64,000 nt of DNA. Source: an uncultured Marinobacter sp. Lineage in GTDB: Bacteria > Pseudomonadota > Gammaproteobacteria > Pseudomonadales > Oleiphilaceae. The notes under the pieces are model-generated. The model was not told the origin of the DNA. It did not search any database and saw only the letters and a program-made list of their open reading frames with translations. Both the position numbers and the translations under genes were made by a program. Shown piece by piece: positions 1 to 9,851 of the stretch. The stretch's first letter is position 1, and every line of letters begins with the position of its first letter. The stretch is taken from positions 682,001 to 746,000 of the forward strand of contig NZ_CANLBK010000001.1 in NCBI RefSeq assembly GCF_947488835.1, written 5' to 3'.

Positions 1-2
1 CA

Positions 3-1586
3 GTACAGCTTTCGCTCTGAAAGAGGTGGCGGCGTGTACTGGTAAACCCAAGTTTCAGTGAGTGGCTCACCACGCAATCGAAGATACATGCGGATAATAA
101 TGGGCTCTTCAGAATCCCCCGGAACCAAATCGAACATGGCCCGATATCCGTCGATTGCAGACAATGGCCGCGCTGAGGTAATTTCCACCTCGCCCCGGCT
201 CACAGTGATAACCGCCTCAACCTCAGCGTTTTCACCGAGCATACTCAATACCCCGCCGGCAAAATCCACCGCGAAGCGCCAGGAAAAATACTCACGCTTC
301 TGGCCGATCACACCGCCAAGGCCCGTGCGGGTTGCCTGCACTGTTGCAAGTTCATTCGGGGTAACAGGAGCCTGCTCACCCCAATGCAAGCGATAGGCGT
401 ACAAATACTCCTGATTCGGCATTAGTGGCTTATCCGGGTGCCAGAACGCCACGATGTTGTCGAAGGTTTCATCTACCGTGGGAATTTCCACCAGGTCGAT
501 ACTTCCCTTGCCCCACTGGCCTTTCGGCTGCACCCATACACTGGGGCGGCGCTCGTAGAACACGCCGTCGTCCTGATAATGGTCAAAATTACGGTCGCGC
601 TGCAACAAGCCAAACCCTTGGGGATTGTTATCGCTGAAGCTGTTGAAGCGCAGATGGGCCGGGTTTTCGAGGGGCCGCCAGAGCCATTCGCCGCTCCCGG
701 AAAGCATGGCCAAGCCATCTGAATCGTGAATTTCCGGGCGCCAGTCGTAATCCATGCGCCTGTTGTTTTCACCCACCTGATACATGCTGGTCAGTGGCGC
801 AATGCCAGCTCTTTTCATTTCGGTACGAGGGTAAAGGGCAATGTCTACATCCATCACCATGTTCCGACCGGGGTCGAGAACAAAGGCGTATGCCCCCGTG
901 GTGCTGGGCGAATCCAGTAGCCCCCACACTCGTAGTACATGGCTGCCTGGCTGTGGCTTTTCCAACCAGTAGGCACTGAACCGGGGAAACTCCTCTTCAC
1001 CGTTCATAGCGGTATCAATGGCCAGCCCTCGGGCAGACATGCCGTACTGCATTTCGGATCCCACTGCACGGAAGTAACTGGCGCCAAGAAATGCGGCTAG
1101 ATCTCGGGAAAAGTCGGTTTGATAATGGAGGCGAAAACCTGCATAACCCAGATTACTCGGCAGGGTGCCAAGGGGCTCTTTGCCTTCGTAGGCAAAATAT
1201 TCGGGGTTGTATTCCAGTAACCTGGCCTTTTCGTCAATTACTTCATGGATCTTCACAGGGGATTGAAAATACAGCCCCAAATGGAAGAGTTGCGCCTGAA
1301 ACGCAGAGTCACTGTCGGCCCAAAGGGCATGATCTTTACGAAACCGGATGGCTTGATAATCGTCCCAGGATATCTGTTTCAGGCTCTGGGGCAGTTCGCC
1401 TTCATGGGAGACATAGGGCTGGCTGGCGAGCGCACGGGCGTGGCCTTTTAACCATGCATAGCTGAATGGCTTTTGATTGCTAACGCCTTCCAGCTTTTGC
1501 TCCCGCGCAAATACCAAAGGGGTCAGCGGCAGCGCACTGGCGCCAAGCCCTGCTATCAGGGTTTTCATTAGCGTGCGTCGATCCAT
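3..1586 (-). CDS. opgD: OpgD-like glucan biosynthesis protein (3' end outside window)
   Basis: Periplasmic protein of osmoregulated periplasmic glucan (OPG) synthesis, the paralogue of OpgG that acts on the finished glucan backbone. The frame is open from ATG 1586 to the window edge, about 528 codons. The N-terminus MDRRTLMKTLIAG carries a twin-arginine (Tat) signal, as in known OpgD and unlike OpgG. Conserved OPG-family stretches are visible: NLGYAGFRLHY, FLGASYFRAVG, RGLAIDTA, EIHDSDGLAM and GEWLWRPLENP. The visible end, TETWVYQYTPPP, suggests that only a short C-terminal tail is missing. The gene lies 78 bp downstream of opgH and reads the same way, as the last visible gene of the glucan operon. 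Assignment to OpgD rather than OpgG rests on the Tat signal and on the presence of a separate opgG. Confidence 0.88.
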   Translation of the reverse strand, partial: MDRRTLMKTLIAGLGASALPLTPLVFAREQKLEGVSNQKPFSYAWLKGHARALASQPYVSHEGELPQSLKQISWDDYQAIRFRKDHALWADSDSAFQAQLFHLGLYFQSPVKIHEVIDEKARLLEYNPEYFAYEGKEPLGTLPSNLGYAGFRLHYQTDFSRDLAAFLGASYFRAVGSEMQYGMSARGLAIDTAMNGEEEFPRFSAYWLEKPQPGSHVLRVWGLLDSPSTTGAYAFVLDPGRNMVMDVDIALYPRTEMKRAGIAPLTSMYQVGENNRRMDYDWRPEIHDSDGLAMLSGSGEWLWRPLENPAHLRFNSFSDNNPQGFGLLQRDRNFDHYQDDGVFYERRPSVWVQPKGQWGKGSIDLVEIPTVDETFDNIVAFWHPDKPLMPNQEYLYAYRLHWGEQAPVTPNELATVQATRTGLGGVIGQKREYFSWRFAVDFAGGVLSMLGENAEVEAVITVSRGEVEITSARPLSAIDGYRAMFDLVPGDSEEPIIIRMYLRLRGEPLTETWVYQYTPPPLSERKLY

Positions 1587-1664
1587 AGCGTTTCTCCTTC
1601 TGTAACTCTGAGTGGGCGCGGGCAACCCGCTCTGGCCACTCGGCCATGCACGGTGTAGCCAAAG

Positions 1665-4077
1665 CTACGGGCCTTTCGCTTGAGCGCTCAGCCGAGCGAT
1701 AGAGTGCCCCCAAAAACTCCCGGGCAATGCCCGCCAGGCCCCCTCATGGAGAGCCTTCAAAGACTCTCGATCTCGTACAATCTGACTCATTTCGGAACGT
1801 GACAGTGCATCAGGACCCAGTTCAAGACACCGTGCCACACAGGATTCCAGCTCAGCCTTACGGGAACCTCGCCGGTGATTCCATGCCAGCGCCTGATGCA
1901 AACGGTTGTGATCAAGCCTCAGTACAGCTTGCTCCAGAGGTGTGAGGGGGGAATTTGCCGGCTCCTGTGCCCGATACCAAACAGCGTCTTCAAGCAACGC
2001 CATAGCAGTGTTTTCTTCCGGTATAAGCAGTAATCGGCGCTTCTTCAAAGCCTGCCCTAATGAGTTCCGGCTAAGGTACACAGCGGTAGGTGCTGCAAGA
2101 ATCAAGGGCAAGGCCACAGGCAAAGACCACAGGAAAAACATAGTGTCCAAGCTCCAAGCGAAGGCGGACCAACCAGCGCCCAGTACCATGCCCGGAAGCT
2201 GAGTAATCAACGCCTCTTTCCAGGTGGTTTCCTCGGTGCGGTTCTGCCCCGCCCACTGCAAGGACACATTCAATAGGGCTGAAACCACGTAACGGCTGTG
2301 TGCCCACATTCGCACCGGCGCCAACAGCACCGAAATAACGATTTCCAACATCACGCTGCAGAACAGGCGCCACAACCCGCCAAAATCCTTGGTAAACCGA
2401 TGAATTACGGCGTCAATAATGGCCAGAAATTTTGGAAAAAACAGCAGAGCCAAGGTGCTGAGAGCCAGCCCGAGGGCCCATTCTGGCCGCCATTCCGGCC
2501 ACAATGGAAACAGTCCCTGGTGTCCATCTGGAAAGTATTCGATGGGTGACAAGGTCATGTTAGCGGCAGCGATAGTGGTAAGAATCAGAAAACCAAGCCA
2601 TAAAGGTGATGCCACATAGGCCATGATGCCATTGAGAAACGCCATTCGGTGGGCAAAGCGCAACCCTGGCTCCCGCAGCATGACCCAAAGGTGCTGCAGG
2701 TTTCCTTTGGCCCATCGGCTATCGCGGGCGAGTTCGTCGGCCAGGGTGGGAGGCGACTCTTCATAGCTGCCACTCAATCCCGGCTCCAACCATACTTCGT
2801 AACCGGCACGCCCCATGTAGGCCGCTTCAACAAAATCGTGGCTCATGATGGGGCCGCCAAAAATACCAATGCCTGGCAGCTTGCGCAGGCCGCAATGCTT
2901 CATGAAGGGTTCTATGCGCAGGATGGCGTTATGACCCCAGAATGCGGCGTCTCCCATCTGGATCGCCGCCAGGCCGGTGGCAAACAATGTGGAGTAAAAG
3001 CGGTTCGCGAATTGCTGAATGCGGGCGAACAATGACTGACCGTTTATGATATTCGGGTTGGTTTGCAGGATACCTACGCCGGGTTCTCTCTGCATAAGCT
3101 GTACCATGCGAACGATGGTGCTGCCGGTCATCAGGCTGTCTGCATCCAGCACTACCATGTACTTGCATCGCTTACCCCAGCGCCGAAGAAAATCGGCTAC
3201 GTTTCCGCTTTTGTAGTTGAGGTTCACAGGTCGCCGGCGATAGAAAATTCGACCCTCACCTCCCAACTCTTTTGCGAGTTTGTTCCATGTCACCTGTTCC
3301 TCAAGCCACACGTCGGGATCACGGCTATCGGAGAGTATAAAAAACTCGAAGTGCTCAATCTGGCCCGTGCGTTCAATATCCCGGTAGACAGCCTTCAAAC
3401 CGCTGAGGGTCCAGTGCACGGGCTCATGGTAAATCGGAAGCAACACGGCGGTTTTCGCTAGCGCTGTTTGCTCCAATTCGGCATCCGTGTGGCGTTTGAG
3501 TATGGAGTGTCTGTCTCCACCCATCAGCCGGACTATAAACCCGAACACGGCTGTCCAAAAACCCACAGCGATCCATGCATAGAGAATGGCGAACAATGCC
3601 AGCATGCCGATTTCCAGTGCCGTTCCGCCATGATAGGGCAGAACCCAAAGCAGGTAGTAGCTTGCGATACCTGTTTGGCCGAACACAAAGAGCATCAAAA
3701 CGGTACGGCGAAGATTGGCTACCAATCGCCATGGGTGTTTGCGGGGAGTTAGCGTTGCGGTTTCATCCACGGCTGCGGTACCCGATACTGCCTCTGCACA
3801 GGGAAGGCACCGATGTGGGGATGTTTGCGTCCGGGAGGGTGAAATAGTCGGGCAGCCTGTCCATGGCATTTGCCAATAAACGATGACCGTCGAGCGTTGG
3901 GGAATTCGGGGATGGCTCGATTTGAACCGCTTGATTAACACCCGCACCAACTTCGGCTACAGCGTCGTCAATGAGCTGAAGTAGCTGGCGGCATCGCTCG
4001 CTGGTCATTTCAACACCGGCCTCACACAGATAGTTATACACACGGCTGAATACATGCTGGAAGGAAATATCCTCCAT
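1665..4077 (-). CDS. opgH: OpgH glucan glucosyltransferase, apparent frameshift near the N-terminus
   Basis: Inner-membrane family-2 glucosyltransferase that builds the OPG backbone from UDP-glucose. The main frame (1665 to about 3780) has several membrane segments, a D-x-D in VLDADSLMTG and the RWAKGNLQH acceptor motif. Its nominal upstream extension to 3950 reads as unlikely sequence, whereas another frame from ATG 4077 gives a sensible N-terminus (MEDISFQHVFSRVYNYLCEAG through PSLCRGSIGYRSRG). The two frames overlap at 3763-3950, so a one-base shift around 3765-3800 is the simplest explanation. The joined product would be about 800 residues, near the usual OpgH length. A sequencing error, a real mutation or two overlapping genes cannot be separated here. 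The start at 4077 follows opgG by 48 bp. Confidence 0.8.
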
Positions 4078-4125
4078 GTTTGTCTCCTTGCCTGTTAATG
4101 GCTGTCTGTTCTGCCTATCCGATAG

Positions 4126-5679
4126 CTATCGCGCGTTGCTCCGAAGATCTGTTTTAGGGCCCAGCAAGTATGTCCAGGTTTCGGTAATGGCGTTGCCATC
4201 CTTAGTCAGGGCACCTCTCAGCGTGAGAAGTTTTCCTGCGGTTGGTTTTGCGAGAATCGACAGGCGCCATGAATCGGTTGCTTCCACATATTCAACAAAA
4301 TGCTCCAGAACTTCCACACCTTCGCCACCACTAACCTGGCTGACAACGGCAGCTCCCGGCCGCAATTCGGCAAGGTCACCACCCTCGAAATCAACAATCA
4401 GGCGTAATGCCTCTCCAGAATCCCCATCCGTATTACCTGTACCAACAAATGTGCGCACAGCGCGTGCATTAGGCTGCCCGGTGATGCCTGGATCGCCAAA
4501 GGTTACGGAATATTGCAGGCGTCGATTTTCACCCGCTTTCACCTTCTCGGCAGGCTTAAAGAAAGCGACAATATTATCGTTAGACTCTGCGCCAGAAGGG
4601 ATTTCGACAAGTACAACTTCGCCCTGCCCCCAGCTGTCCCTGTTTTCACCGCCAGGCTTTATCCACATGCTTGGCCTGCGATCGTAACGAGCTTCGTTGT
4701 CCTGAAAATCGTCGAACTCACGGTCACGCTGGATCAAGCCGAAGCCTTTAACATCTTTTACATGGTGATAACTCAATTGCAGATCTGCCGGGTTTACTAA
4801 CGGGCGCCAAAGCCACTCGCCGGTTCCGCCATCATTGATCAGCAAACCATCCGAGTCATGAACCTGCGGGCGCCACTCTCCCATCGGACGCAACGTATTG
4901 TCTCCATAGAAAAACATGGACGTGAGCGGCGCCTGCCCCAGTTGATCAATATCATTCCGGAAAAACAGTTGTGCGGTTACGTCGATCCGGGTGCTCTGCC
5001 CTGGATGGATTTCAAAACGGTATGCACCGGTGAGGCTGGCACCATCAAGCAAGCCATAAACCACCATTACATCGCTATCTGCGTTGGGGCGCTCCATCCA
5101 GAATTCAGTGAACGCAGGGAATTGCTCGCCGGACGGCAGGCCAGTGTCAATGGCGATTCCACGCCCTGAAAGTCCGAAATTCTGATTTGCCCCCACGCCA
5201 CGGAAGTAACTCGCGCCACCAAACACCAGAAACTGGTTTTGTGTGCCCTTCTCCGACAAAGGATAGGTCAACTTGAACCCGGCGTAACCAAGATCGGCGG
5301 GAATGCGTTTCGCCATTTCAGCGTTGGGATAATCAAACCGGGTTTTATCAAACCCAACGGGTTGCACGCCCTCACTATCGATAACGTTCAGCTTGACCGC
5401 ATGGGAATAGAAGCTGCCTTGAGGGATCATCATCACCTGAAAGCGCGACTTGCCTGAATGCCAAAGGCTTTGGTCAGGCTTGAATCGAATAGACTGGTAG
5501 TCTGAATAGCCAAGATTTACGAGGAAGTCTGGTGCTTGAGCTGGTTGCTCATATTTTTCGCGGGCCAAGGCTTGCGCTTTACCTGCGACATCTTTGAACC
5601 CGAACGCCTGAGCGTTGCCAGATAGCACCATCAAAATCGCAAATGAAGATAGAAACCCGGTTCGCCTTGATCCAGTCAT
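4126..5679 (-). CDS. opgG: Glucan biosynthesis protein G
   Basis: Periplasmic OPG synthesis protein that works with the membrane glucosyltransferase OpgH on beta-glucan chains. The ATG at 5679 is chosen because AAGGAG lies 7 bases upstream; a longer frame to 5745 exists but lacks a ribosome site. The product begins MTGSRRTGFLSSFAIL and has a Sec signal ending near GNAQA, giving about 517 residues, the normal family size. Family stretches seen are NLGYSDYQSIRF, DLGYAGFKLTY, FGGASYFRGVG, GRGIAIDTGLPSGE, VHDSDGLLIN and GEWLWRPLVNP. It lies between the barrel gene upstream and opgH downstream on the same strand, so the order is barrel-opgG-opgH-opgD. Confidence 0.93.
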   Translation of the reverse strand: MTGSRRTGFLSSFAILMVLSGNAQAFGFKDVAGKAQALAREKYEQPAQAPDFLVNLGYSDYQSIRFKPDQSLWHSGKSRFQVMMIPQGSFYSHAVKLNVIDSEGVQPVGFDKTRFDYPNAEMAKRIPADLGYAGFKLTYPLSEKGTQNQFLVFGGASYFRGVGANQNFGLSGRGIAIDTGLPSGEQFPAFTEFWMERPNADSDVMVVYGLLDGASLTGAYRFEIHPGQSTRIDVTAQLFFRNDIDQLGQAPLTSMFFYGDNTLRPMGEWRPQVHDSDGLLINDGGTGEWLWRPLVNPADLQLSYHHVKDVKGFGLIQRDREFDDFQDNEARYDRRPSMWIKPGGENRDSWGQGEVVLVEIPSGAESNDNIVAFFKPAEKVKAGENRRLQYSVTFGDPGITGQPNARAVRTFVGTGNTDGDSGEALRLIVDFEGGDLAELRPGAAVVSQVSGGEGVEVLEHFVEYVEATDSWRLSILAKPTAGKLLTLRGALTKDGNAITETWTYLLGPKTDLRSNAR

Positions 5680-5757
5680 ACCAGAACTCCTTGTAAGCCA
5701 CCTTATCAATGTAGCATCAGCTACACGGAAGGCTTCAAGTGACATCTTGGTAAGGGG

Positions 5758-6912
5758 TTAAATACCGACTGAAATGGAAAACGAGAGATCCGGGCTCGTA
5801 GGCATGAGGAGCGCCGTATTGGAGGTATTGAGCATCTGTCCAACGCTCAAGTCTGCACGAAAATCTCTGGAATAGAGCTGAAGCGAGATTTCACCTGTGC
5901 TGGTGCTGCCAAACCGGTCTGACTGTGCCTCTGAATAGGGCGCCCAGCCTTGTAACAGGGAAAACGTGATGGAGGAGTTAAGTTCGGATGCAAACGGCCA
6001 GTGGTAGCCAGGACTGCGTGCATTCATCCGCAGCAAACCTCCTTCAATAACCCGCACGCTCTGGCCGTTAAACCCCCTCATGAGACTGGGCCCTGCCACA
6101 ACCATGTACTCGGAGGACGGCAAATCTCCAGGTGCGAACTGATATCGCCCGTTAAGCCCCAGGTTCCAGCTCAACACTTCCCTGCTGAGCGATGCCGCCA
6201 CCGCTAATTTGTGAAAGCCATCGGAATCGCTACTGTAACCCGACGCCCCTATCGTCTCTTCTGAATCCAGCCCTCCAATGGCGGTTAACGATGTTGTTGC
6301 ATAAAAACCGCCAATCAACTCTCGAGAGGCGCTGCCTTGAAGCCCAACACTCGAAAGACTGTGAGCGGCGTCCTCAATCCAAACTTCGTCTTCAAAGGCA
6401 CTGCGTTTACTGCTGGAGTGGGAAAACAAGCTGCCGACCTCGATCCCTTGCCAGGACCAGAGGCCTCGTTTACCGGTCACCCTGAAATTACGTTGCGCTC
6501 CATAGGAATCGTAACGCTGCCCCGAACCATTTACTGCGCCCGCGTAGTCTCGGTTTTCAAGGTCAATCCGAAAATCACTGCCCGCTAATGGAAACGAATA
6601 GCGCAGCGCCAGTGTCGTAGATTCTGCGCTTCCTTCCCTTGCTACTGAATCACTAAAATTAAGGCCAAGCACGTGCTGGGACCAGATCAGGCTGTTGCTG
6701 GTCAGATTCAGGCGACCATCGGATCTGTCGTTGCTTCGGTTCGAGTCTCCGGAAAACTCAACATGCGAGGCAACATACTGGGTAACAGATTGCAGAAGGT
6801 CGGCGGGGTACAGATCCCACAAGGGGGATTCAGCCTGAGGTTTCACGCTGGCAGCTGAAGCCTGGCCGGCAGCAAGGCCAAAAATCAGGGTTGTCAGCAA
6901 AATGGGTCTCAC
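5758..6912 (-). CDS. Outer-membrane beta-barrel protein resembling the TpsB/ShlB barrel, no POTRA domain seen
   Basis: A 384-residue exported protein with signal MRPILLTTLIFGLAAGQASA. The rest is made of alternating amphipathic strands and ends in a terminal strand LSFSISVGI, as outer-membrane barrels do. The stretch VAGPSLMRGFNGQSVR resembles the conserved V/L-R-G-F loop of two-partner secretion TpsB and BamA barrels. The POTRA domains those proteins carry are absent, since the barrel-like part starts within about 50 residues of the signal. It is the first gene of the glucan operon, 78 bp before the opgG start. A role in moving glucans or anchoring the OPG machinery is inference from position only. 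Confidence 0.6.
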   Translation of the reverse strand: MRPILLTTLIFGLAAGQASAASVKPQAESPLWDLYPADLLQSVTQYVASHVEFSGDSNRSNDRSDGRLNLTSNSLIWSQHVLGLNFSDSVAREGSAESTTLALRYSFPLAGSDFRIDLENRDYAGAVNGSGQRYDSYGAQRNFRVTGKRGLWSWQGIEVGSLFSHSSSKRSAFEDEVWIEDAAHSLSSVGLQGSASRELIGGFYATTSLTAIGGLDSEETIGASGYSSDSDGFHKLAVAASLSREVLSWNLGLNGRYQFAPGDLPSSEYMVVAGPSLMRGFNGQSVRVIEGGLLRMNARSPGYHWPFASELNSSITFSLLQGWAPYSEAQSDRFGSTSTGEISLQLYSRDFRADLSVGQMLNTSNTALLMPTSPDLSFSISVGI

Positions 6913-7229
6913 GAAAAGCCTCAGTACAATGAAAAATGAGAATGACGATCCTTTTAAGATCCGGCGAATTACTTTAAAAAAAAGGGACAGGATAATCCAG
7001 CGGCACTTTCCAAAAATTACAATTTTAATGATTAGAAAAACAGTAGGTTATAGCGACATTTAAAAGCATTGCTTTAGATATCAGCGCCATGTTCAACGAA
7101 GATCCTGGTCTTACCCGCCGATTACAAAATGTAATGAATCCCGCATGCCCTCTCCACTAATGCAAATAACTTGGTAAACTCACCAAAATTTATGGATATG
7201 CTGCAAATCCCGACCAAAGGATGAATCAA
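6913..7229. other. Divergent intergenic region between glucan operon and galU
   Basis: No gene is seen in this 317-base AT-rich spacer. It must hold the outward promoters of both units. One weak sigma-70 candidate for galU is TTGGTA at 7171-7176 and GGATAT at 7194-7199 with a 17-base spacer. Both flanking units depend on UDP-glucose (GalU makes it, OpgH uses it), so shared control is possible but not shown. Confidence 0.4.
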
Positions 7230-8066
7230 ATGATCAAAAAGTGCCTCTTCCCCGTAGCCGGTTACGGTACCCGCTTTCTGCCAGCCACTAAGGCTATGCC
7301 GAAAGAAATTCTGCCGATTGTTAACAAGCCTTTGGTTCAGTACGGGGTTGAAGAAGCCTCAGAAGCCGGCATTCATGAGTTCGGTTTTGTGACCGGCCGC
7401 GGCAAGCGCGCGATTGAGGACCATTTCGACATCAGCTATGAGTTGGAGCACCAGATTGCAGGCTCAGGAAAAGAAGATCTGCTCTCATCCATTCGCGAGT
7501 TGATCGACAACAACACTTTCGCATTTACCCGCCAGATTGAGATGAAGGGGCTGGGGCACGCAATCTTGAGCGGCCGAAATCTGATCGGTGACAATCCATT
7601 TGCGGTGGTTCTGGCAGATGACTTTTGCGTGGGCCCGAATGAGGGCGAAGATGGCGTACTGGCGCAGATGGTTAAACTCTATAACCAGTTCCGCTGCTCT
7701 ATTGTCGCCATTGAGGAAGTACCGGAGGATGAAACTCACAAGTACGGTGTTATTGCTGGCGAGTCTATGAAAGACGGCCTGTATCGCGTGACAGACATGG
7801 TTGAAAAGCCGGCTCCGGAAGACGCCCCAAGCAATTTGGCGATCATTGGCCGCTACATCCTAACTCCAGACATCTTCGATATTCTTGAGCGTACGCCCGC
7901 AGGTAAAAACGGAGAGATCCAGATTACCGATGCACTGCTTGAGCAAGCGAAGAATGGCTGCGTGCTGGCTTACAAATTCAAAGGCAGACGCTTTGATTGC
8001 GGTAGCATTGACGGGTTTGTAGAAGCAACGAACTACGTTTACGAGAACATCTACAAGAAGCAGTAA
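7230..8066 (+). CDS. galU: UTP-glucose-1-phosphate uridylyltransferase
   Basis: Cytoplasmic enzyme making UDP-glucose from UTP and glucose-1-phosphate, for glucans, LPS and exopolysaccharide. The nucleotidyltransferase signature GYGTRFLPATKAMPKEILP lies at the N-terminus, followed by VVLADD near residue 130, VEKP near 190 and the C-terminal FKGRRFDCGS. Its length of about 278 residues is normal. Two in-frame ATGs exist, at 7221 and 7230. AAAGG at 7216-7220 touches the first and is 9 bases from the second, so the second is preferred. The neighbouring glucan operon is a likely consumer of its product. Confidence 0.95.
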   Translation: MIKKCLFPVAGYGTRFLPATKAMPKEILPIVNKPLVQYGVEEASEAGIHEFGFVTGRGKRAIEDHFDISYELEHQIAGSGKEDLLSSIRELIDNNTFAFTRQIEMKGLGHAILSGRNLIGDNPFAVVLADDFCVGPNEGEDGVLAQMVKLYNQFRCSIVAIEEVPEDETHKYGVIAGESMKDGLYRVTDMVEKPAPEDAPSNLAIIGRYILTPDIFDILERTPAGKNGEIQITDALLEQAKNGCVLAYKFKGRRFDCGSIDGFVEATNYVYENIYKKQ

Positions 8067-8100
8067 TGGGGATCAGAACCCACGAGTTATTCCCGGGCGC

Positions 8101-8517
8101 TCAGGCGCCCAGAATCTGCAATATCATGCGCCGGTTCTCTGCACTTGTCTTGCGGAAGCGGCGCAGCAGTTCACCCTCTTCCTCAGATAACTGAACCCGG
8201 TCTATTTCCCGCTCCAGTTCTTTCAATGCTGTTGATAGATCATCGCTGTGGCTGAAAGCTAACCCCGGCAATTCAAGCTGTCCGCCCCCGCCCGGCTCGG
8301 TGAGATCCAGCATGTTCTCCAGAGGCGTTTCTGTTTTTATACAGAAATCCAGTAACGCAGATACATCCGGGTAGGTGCGTTGCCTTGCGTCTGAAGCCTC
8401 CCAGCTCAGAACCTGCGCTTCTTCGACGCCACAGATCTCCGCAACATCCCGGGAAGACAAACGCTCTGCCTCACGCAACTGACGCAACCGACTGTTGAAT
8501 GTCTGCAGGTAACGCAT
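8101..8517 (-). CDS. Small helix-turn-helix (XRE-like) DNA-binding protein
   Basis: A 138-residue cytoplasmic protein. Residues 5-45 (NSRLRQLREAERLSSRDVAE then VEEAQVLSWE) form an XRE-type helix-turn-helix. The remainder is acidic and helical and ends RRMILQILGA, which may serve for dimer formation. It faces galU convergently. A GC-rich inverted repeat, GGGCGC-TCAG-GCGCCC, lies over its stop codon (about 8095-8110) and could end transcription on one or both strands. Target genes cannot be told from the sequence. Confidence 0.7.
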   Translation of the reverse strand: MRYLQTFNSRLRQLREAERLSSRDVAEICGVEEAQVLSWEASDARQRTYPDVSALLDFCIKTETPLENMLDLTEPGGGGQLELPGLAFSHSDDLSTALKELEREIDRVQLSEEEGELLRRFRKTSAENRRMILQILGA

Positions 8518-8724
8518 GGTATTCGCCTATGCACGTTTGTTCGGAAAATAAGTTAATAAGTAAATGTAACCTACATATAACTTTATAGGAAATTAATGAT
8601 TCCTGGTGGTTTTGACGCTTTTGTGGAGCGTGTCACATGAATTCTCGGCGGACCTGCACTTCTTGACTATATTTTAGCCAGTACGGACCAACCGACACTG
8701 CACCTGTCGGACAACACAACAACC

Positions 8725-9816
8725 GTGAAGGTCAAATGGATGTTCCCGAAGGCACTCACAATAAGTCTGTTAGCTGTTGCCACCACAGTGATAGGAGCCG
8801 GGTATCTATTGTCGGAGGAAAACCGCTTTGCTTTTAGTTGGGAGTCAAAGACTCAAGGAAACGAAGGCAAACACGAAACCCCAGGCTCTGTAACCGCCAC
8901 GTCTGCTTTAGCGTCACTGGCCGCCTCTCAGAAAAAGCCACCCTCAAGCAATCCTGTCGAGTTTATGTTGGCAAAAGTATCAGATGAGTATGCTCAGTCT
9001 GTTCGTTATCCACCTTGGTCGGTACCCTTAACCGAGGCCCAGGCAAAAGGTTATCGTGGAAACCATTACGAACCCGTGGTGCTGCCGCTTGAAAACAGCG
9101 GCCAGTTTACTGTAACCCTCGACAAGTTCCGCTTTACCCGGGGTGAGGACATTCTTGTTGTCGCATCACTGCAGGGGCCACAGGTGATGGGTTACTCGCT
9201 TGATGCAAGCCTGGAACGCACAGACTCCAGAGATTCGGCAGGAAGCACAACTCTGGAGCAGGATGACCAAACCGGGTACTACCAAGGCAGCTTGAGCTCC
9301 GACCAAGAACCTGGAGACTACCGGCTCCTCGTAGAGGCAACGGTGGATGGCAAACCTGTCCGGCACGTCTCCAGCCTAACTATTGAGCCTTATCTGGGAG
9401 ACTTTGAGGGGCTTGACGATACTTACCTGAGTAACAACAACCTTGTAATTCCGGTTGCCTTTTCGCCGCAAGATCCCGGTTTCTTTGCATTGTCTGCCCA
9501 GCTCTATAACGGCCAGCAGCCTGTCGCCCAGCTTCAAGCCGAGAAACGGCTCGACCGCACTTCAGACACCATTTCACTAAAAGCTCACGGCACCGTGGTT
9601 GCCAACAAATCACTCAACGGAAAACTCCAACTGCGTAACTTGCAGATAAGGCAACTGCCGGCAAAACCTGGTGACCGCACTCACTACGCCTACGGTCCCG
9701 ATGAAGGATATGACTTTGAGCCGCCGAGTCTTGATGATCTTCGTGACACTCCAGCGGTAAATCCCGAATCAGAACAGCGTGCAGCCTTACTGAAACAGTT
9801 GGCTGACAAGTTCTGA
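8725..9816 (+). CDS. Exported protein of unknown function, upstream partner of the lipase
   Basis: A 363-residue protein with an N-terminal hydrophobic segment (about residues 8-28, FPKALTISLLAVATTVIGAG) that could be a signal or membrane anchor, followed by a low-complexity linker. The rest looks like beta-rich extracellular domains, for example GYYQGSLSSDQEPGDYRLLV, typical of Ig-like folds. No catalytic motif is seen. It ends 35 bp before the lipase gene and reads with it, so the two are probably co-transcribed. The protein is not the helical Lif/LipB foldase type. A role in lipase folding, inhibition or surface retention is inference from position. Confidence 0.65.
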   Translation: MKVKWMFPKALTISLLAVATTVIGAGYLLSEENRFAFSWESKTQGNEGKHETPGSVTATSALASLAASQKKPPSSNPVEFMLAKVSDEYAQSVRYPPWSVPLTEAQAKGYRGNHYEPVVLPLENSGQFTVTLDKFRFTRGEDILVVASLQGPQVMGYSLDASLERTDSRDSAGSTTLEQDDQTGYYQGSLSSDQEPGDYRLLVEATVDGKPVRHVSSLTIEPYLGDFEGLDDTYLSNNNLVIPVAFSPQDPGFFALSAQLYNGQQPVAQLQAEKRLDRTSDTISLKAHGTVVANKSLNGKLQLRNLQIRQLPAKPGDRTHYAYGPDEGYDFEPPSLDDLRDTPAVNPESEQRAALLKQLADKF

Positions 9817-9851
9817 GTTAGCAAAATAATAACCAAGCAAACGGAGCAATC

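Noticed and set aside
1480..1713. 77-codon minus-strand frame across the opgD start
   Set aside because: Out of frame with opgD, which has a clear Tat signal and family motifs.
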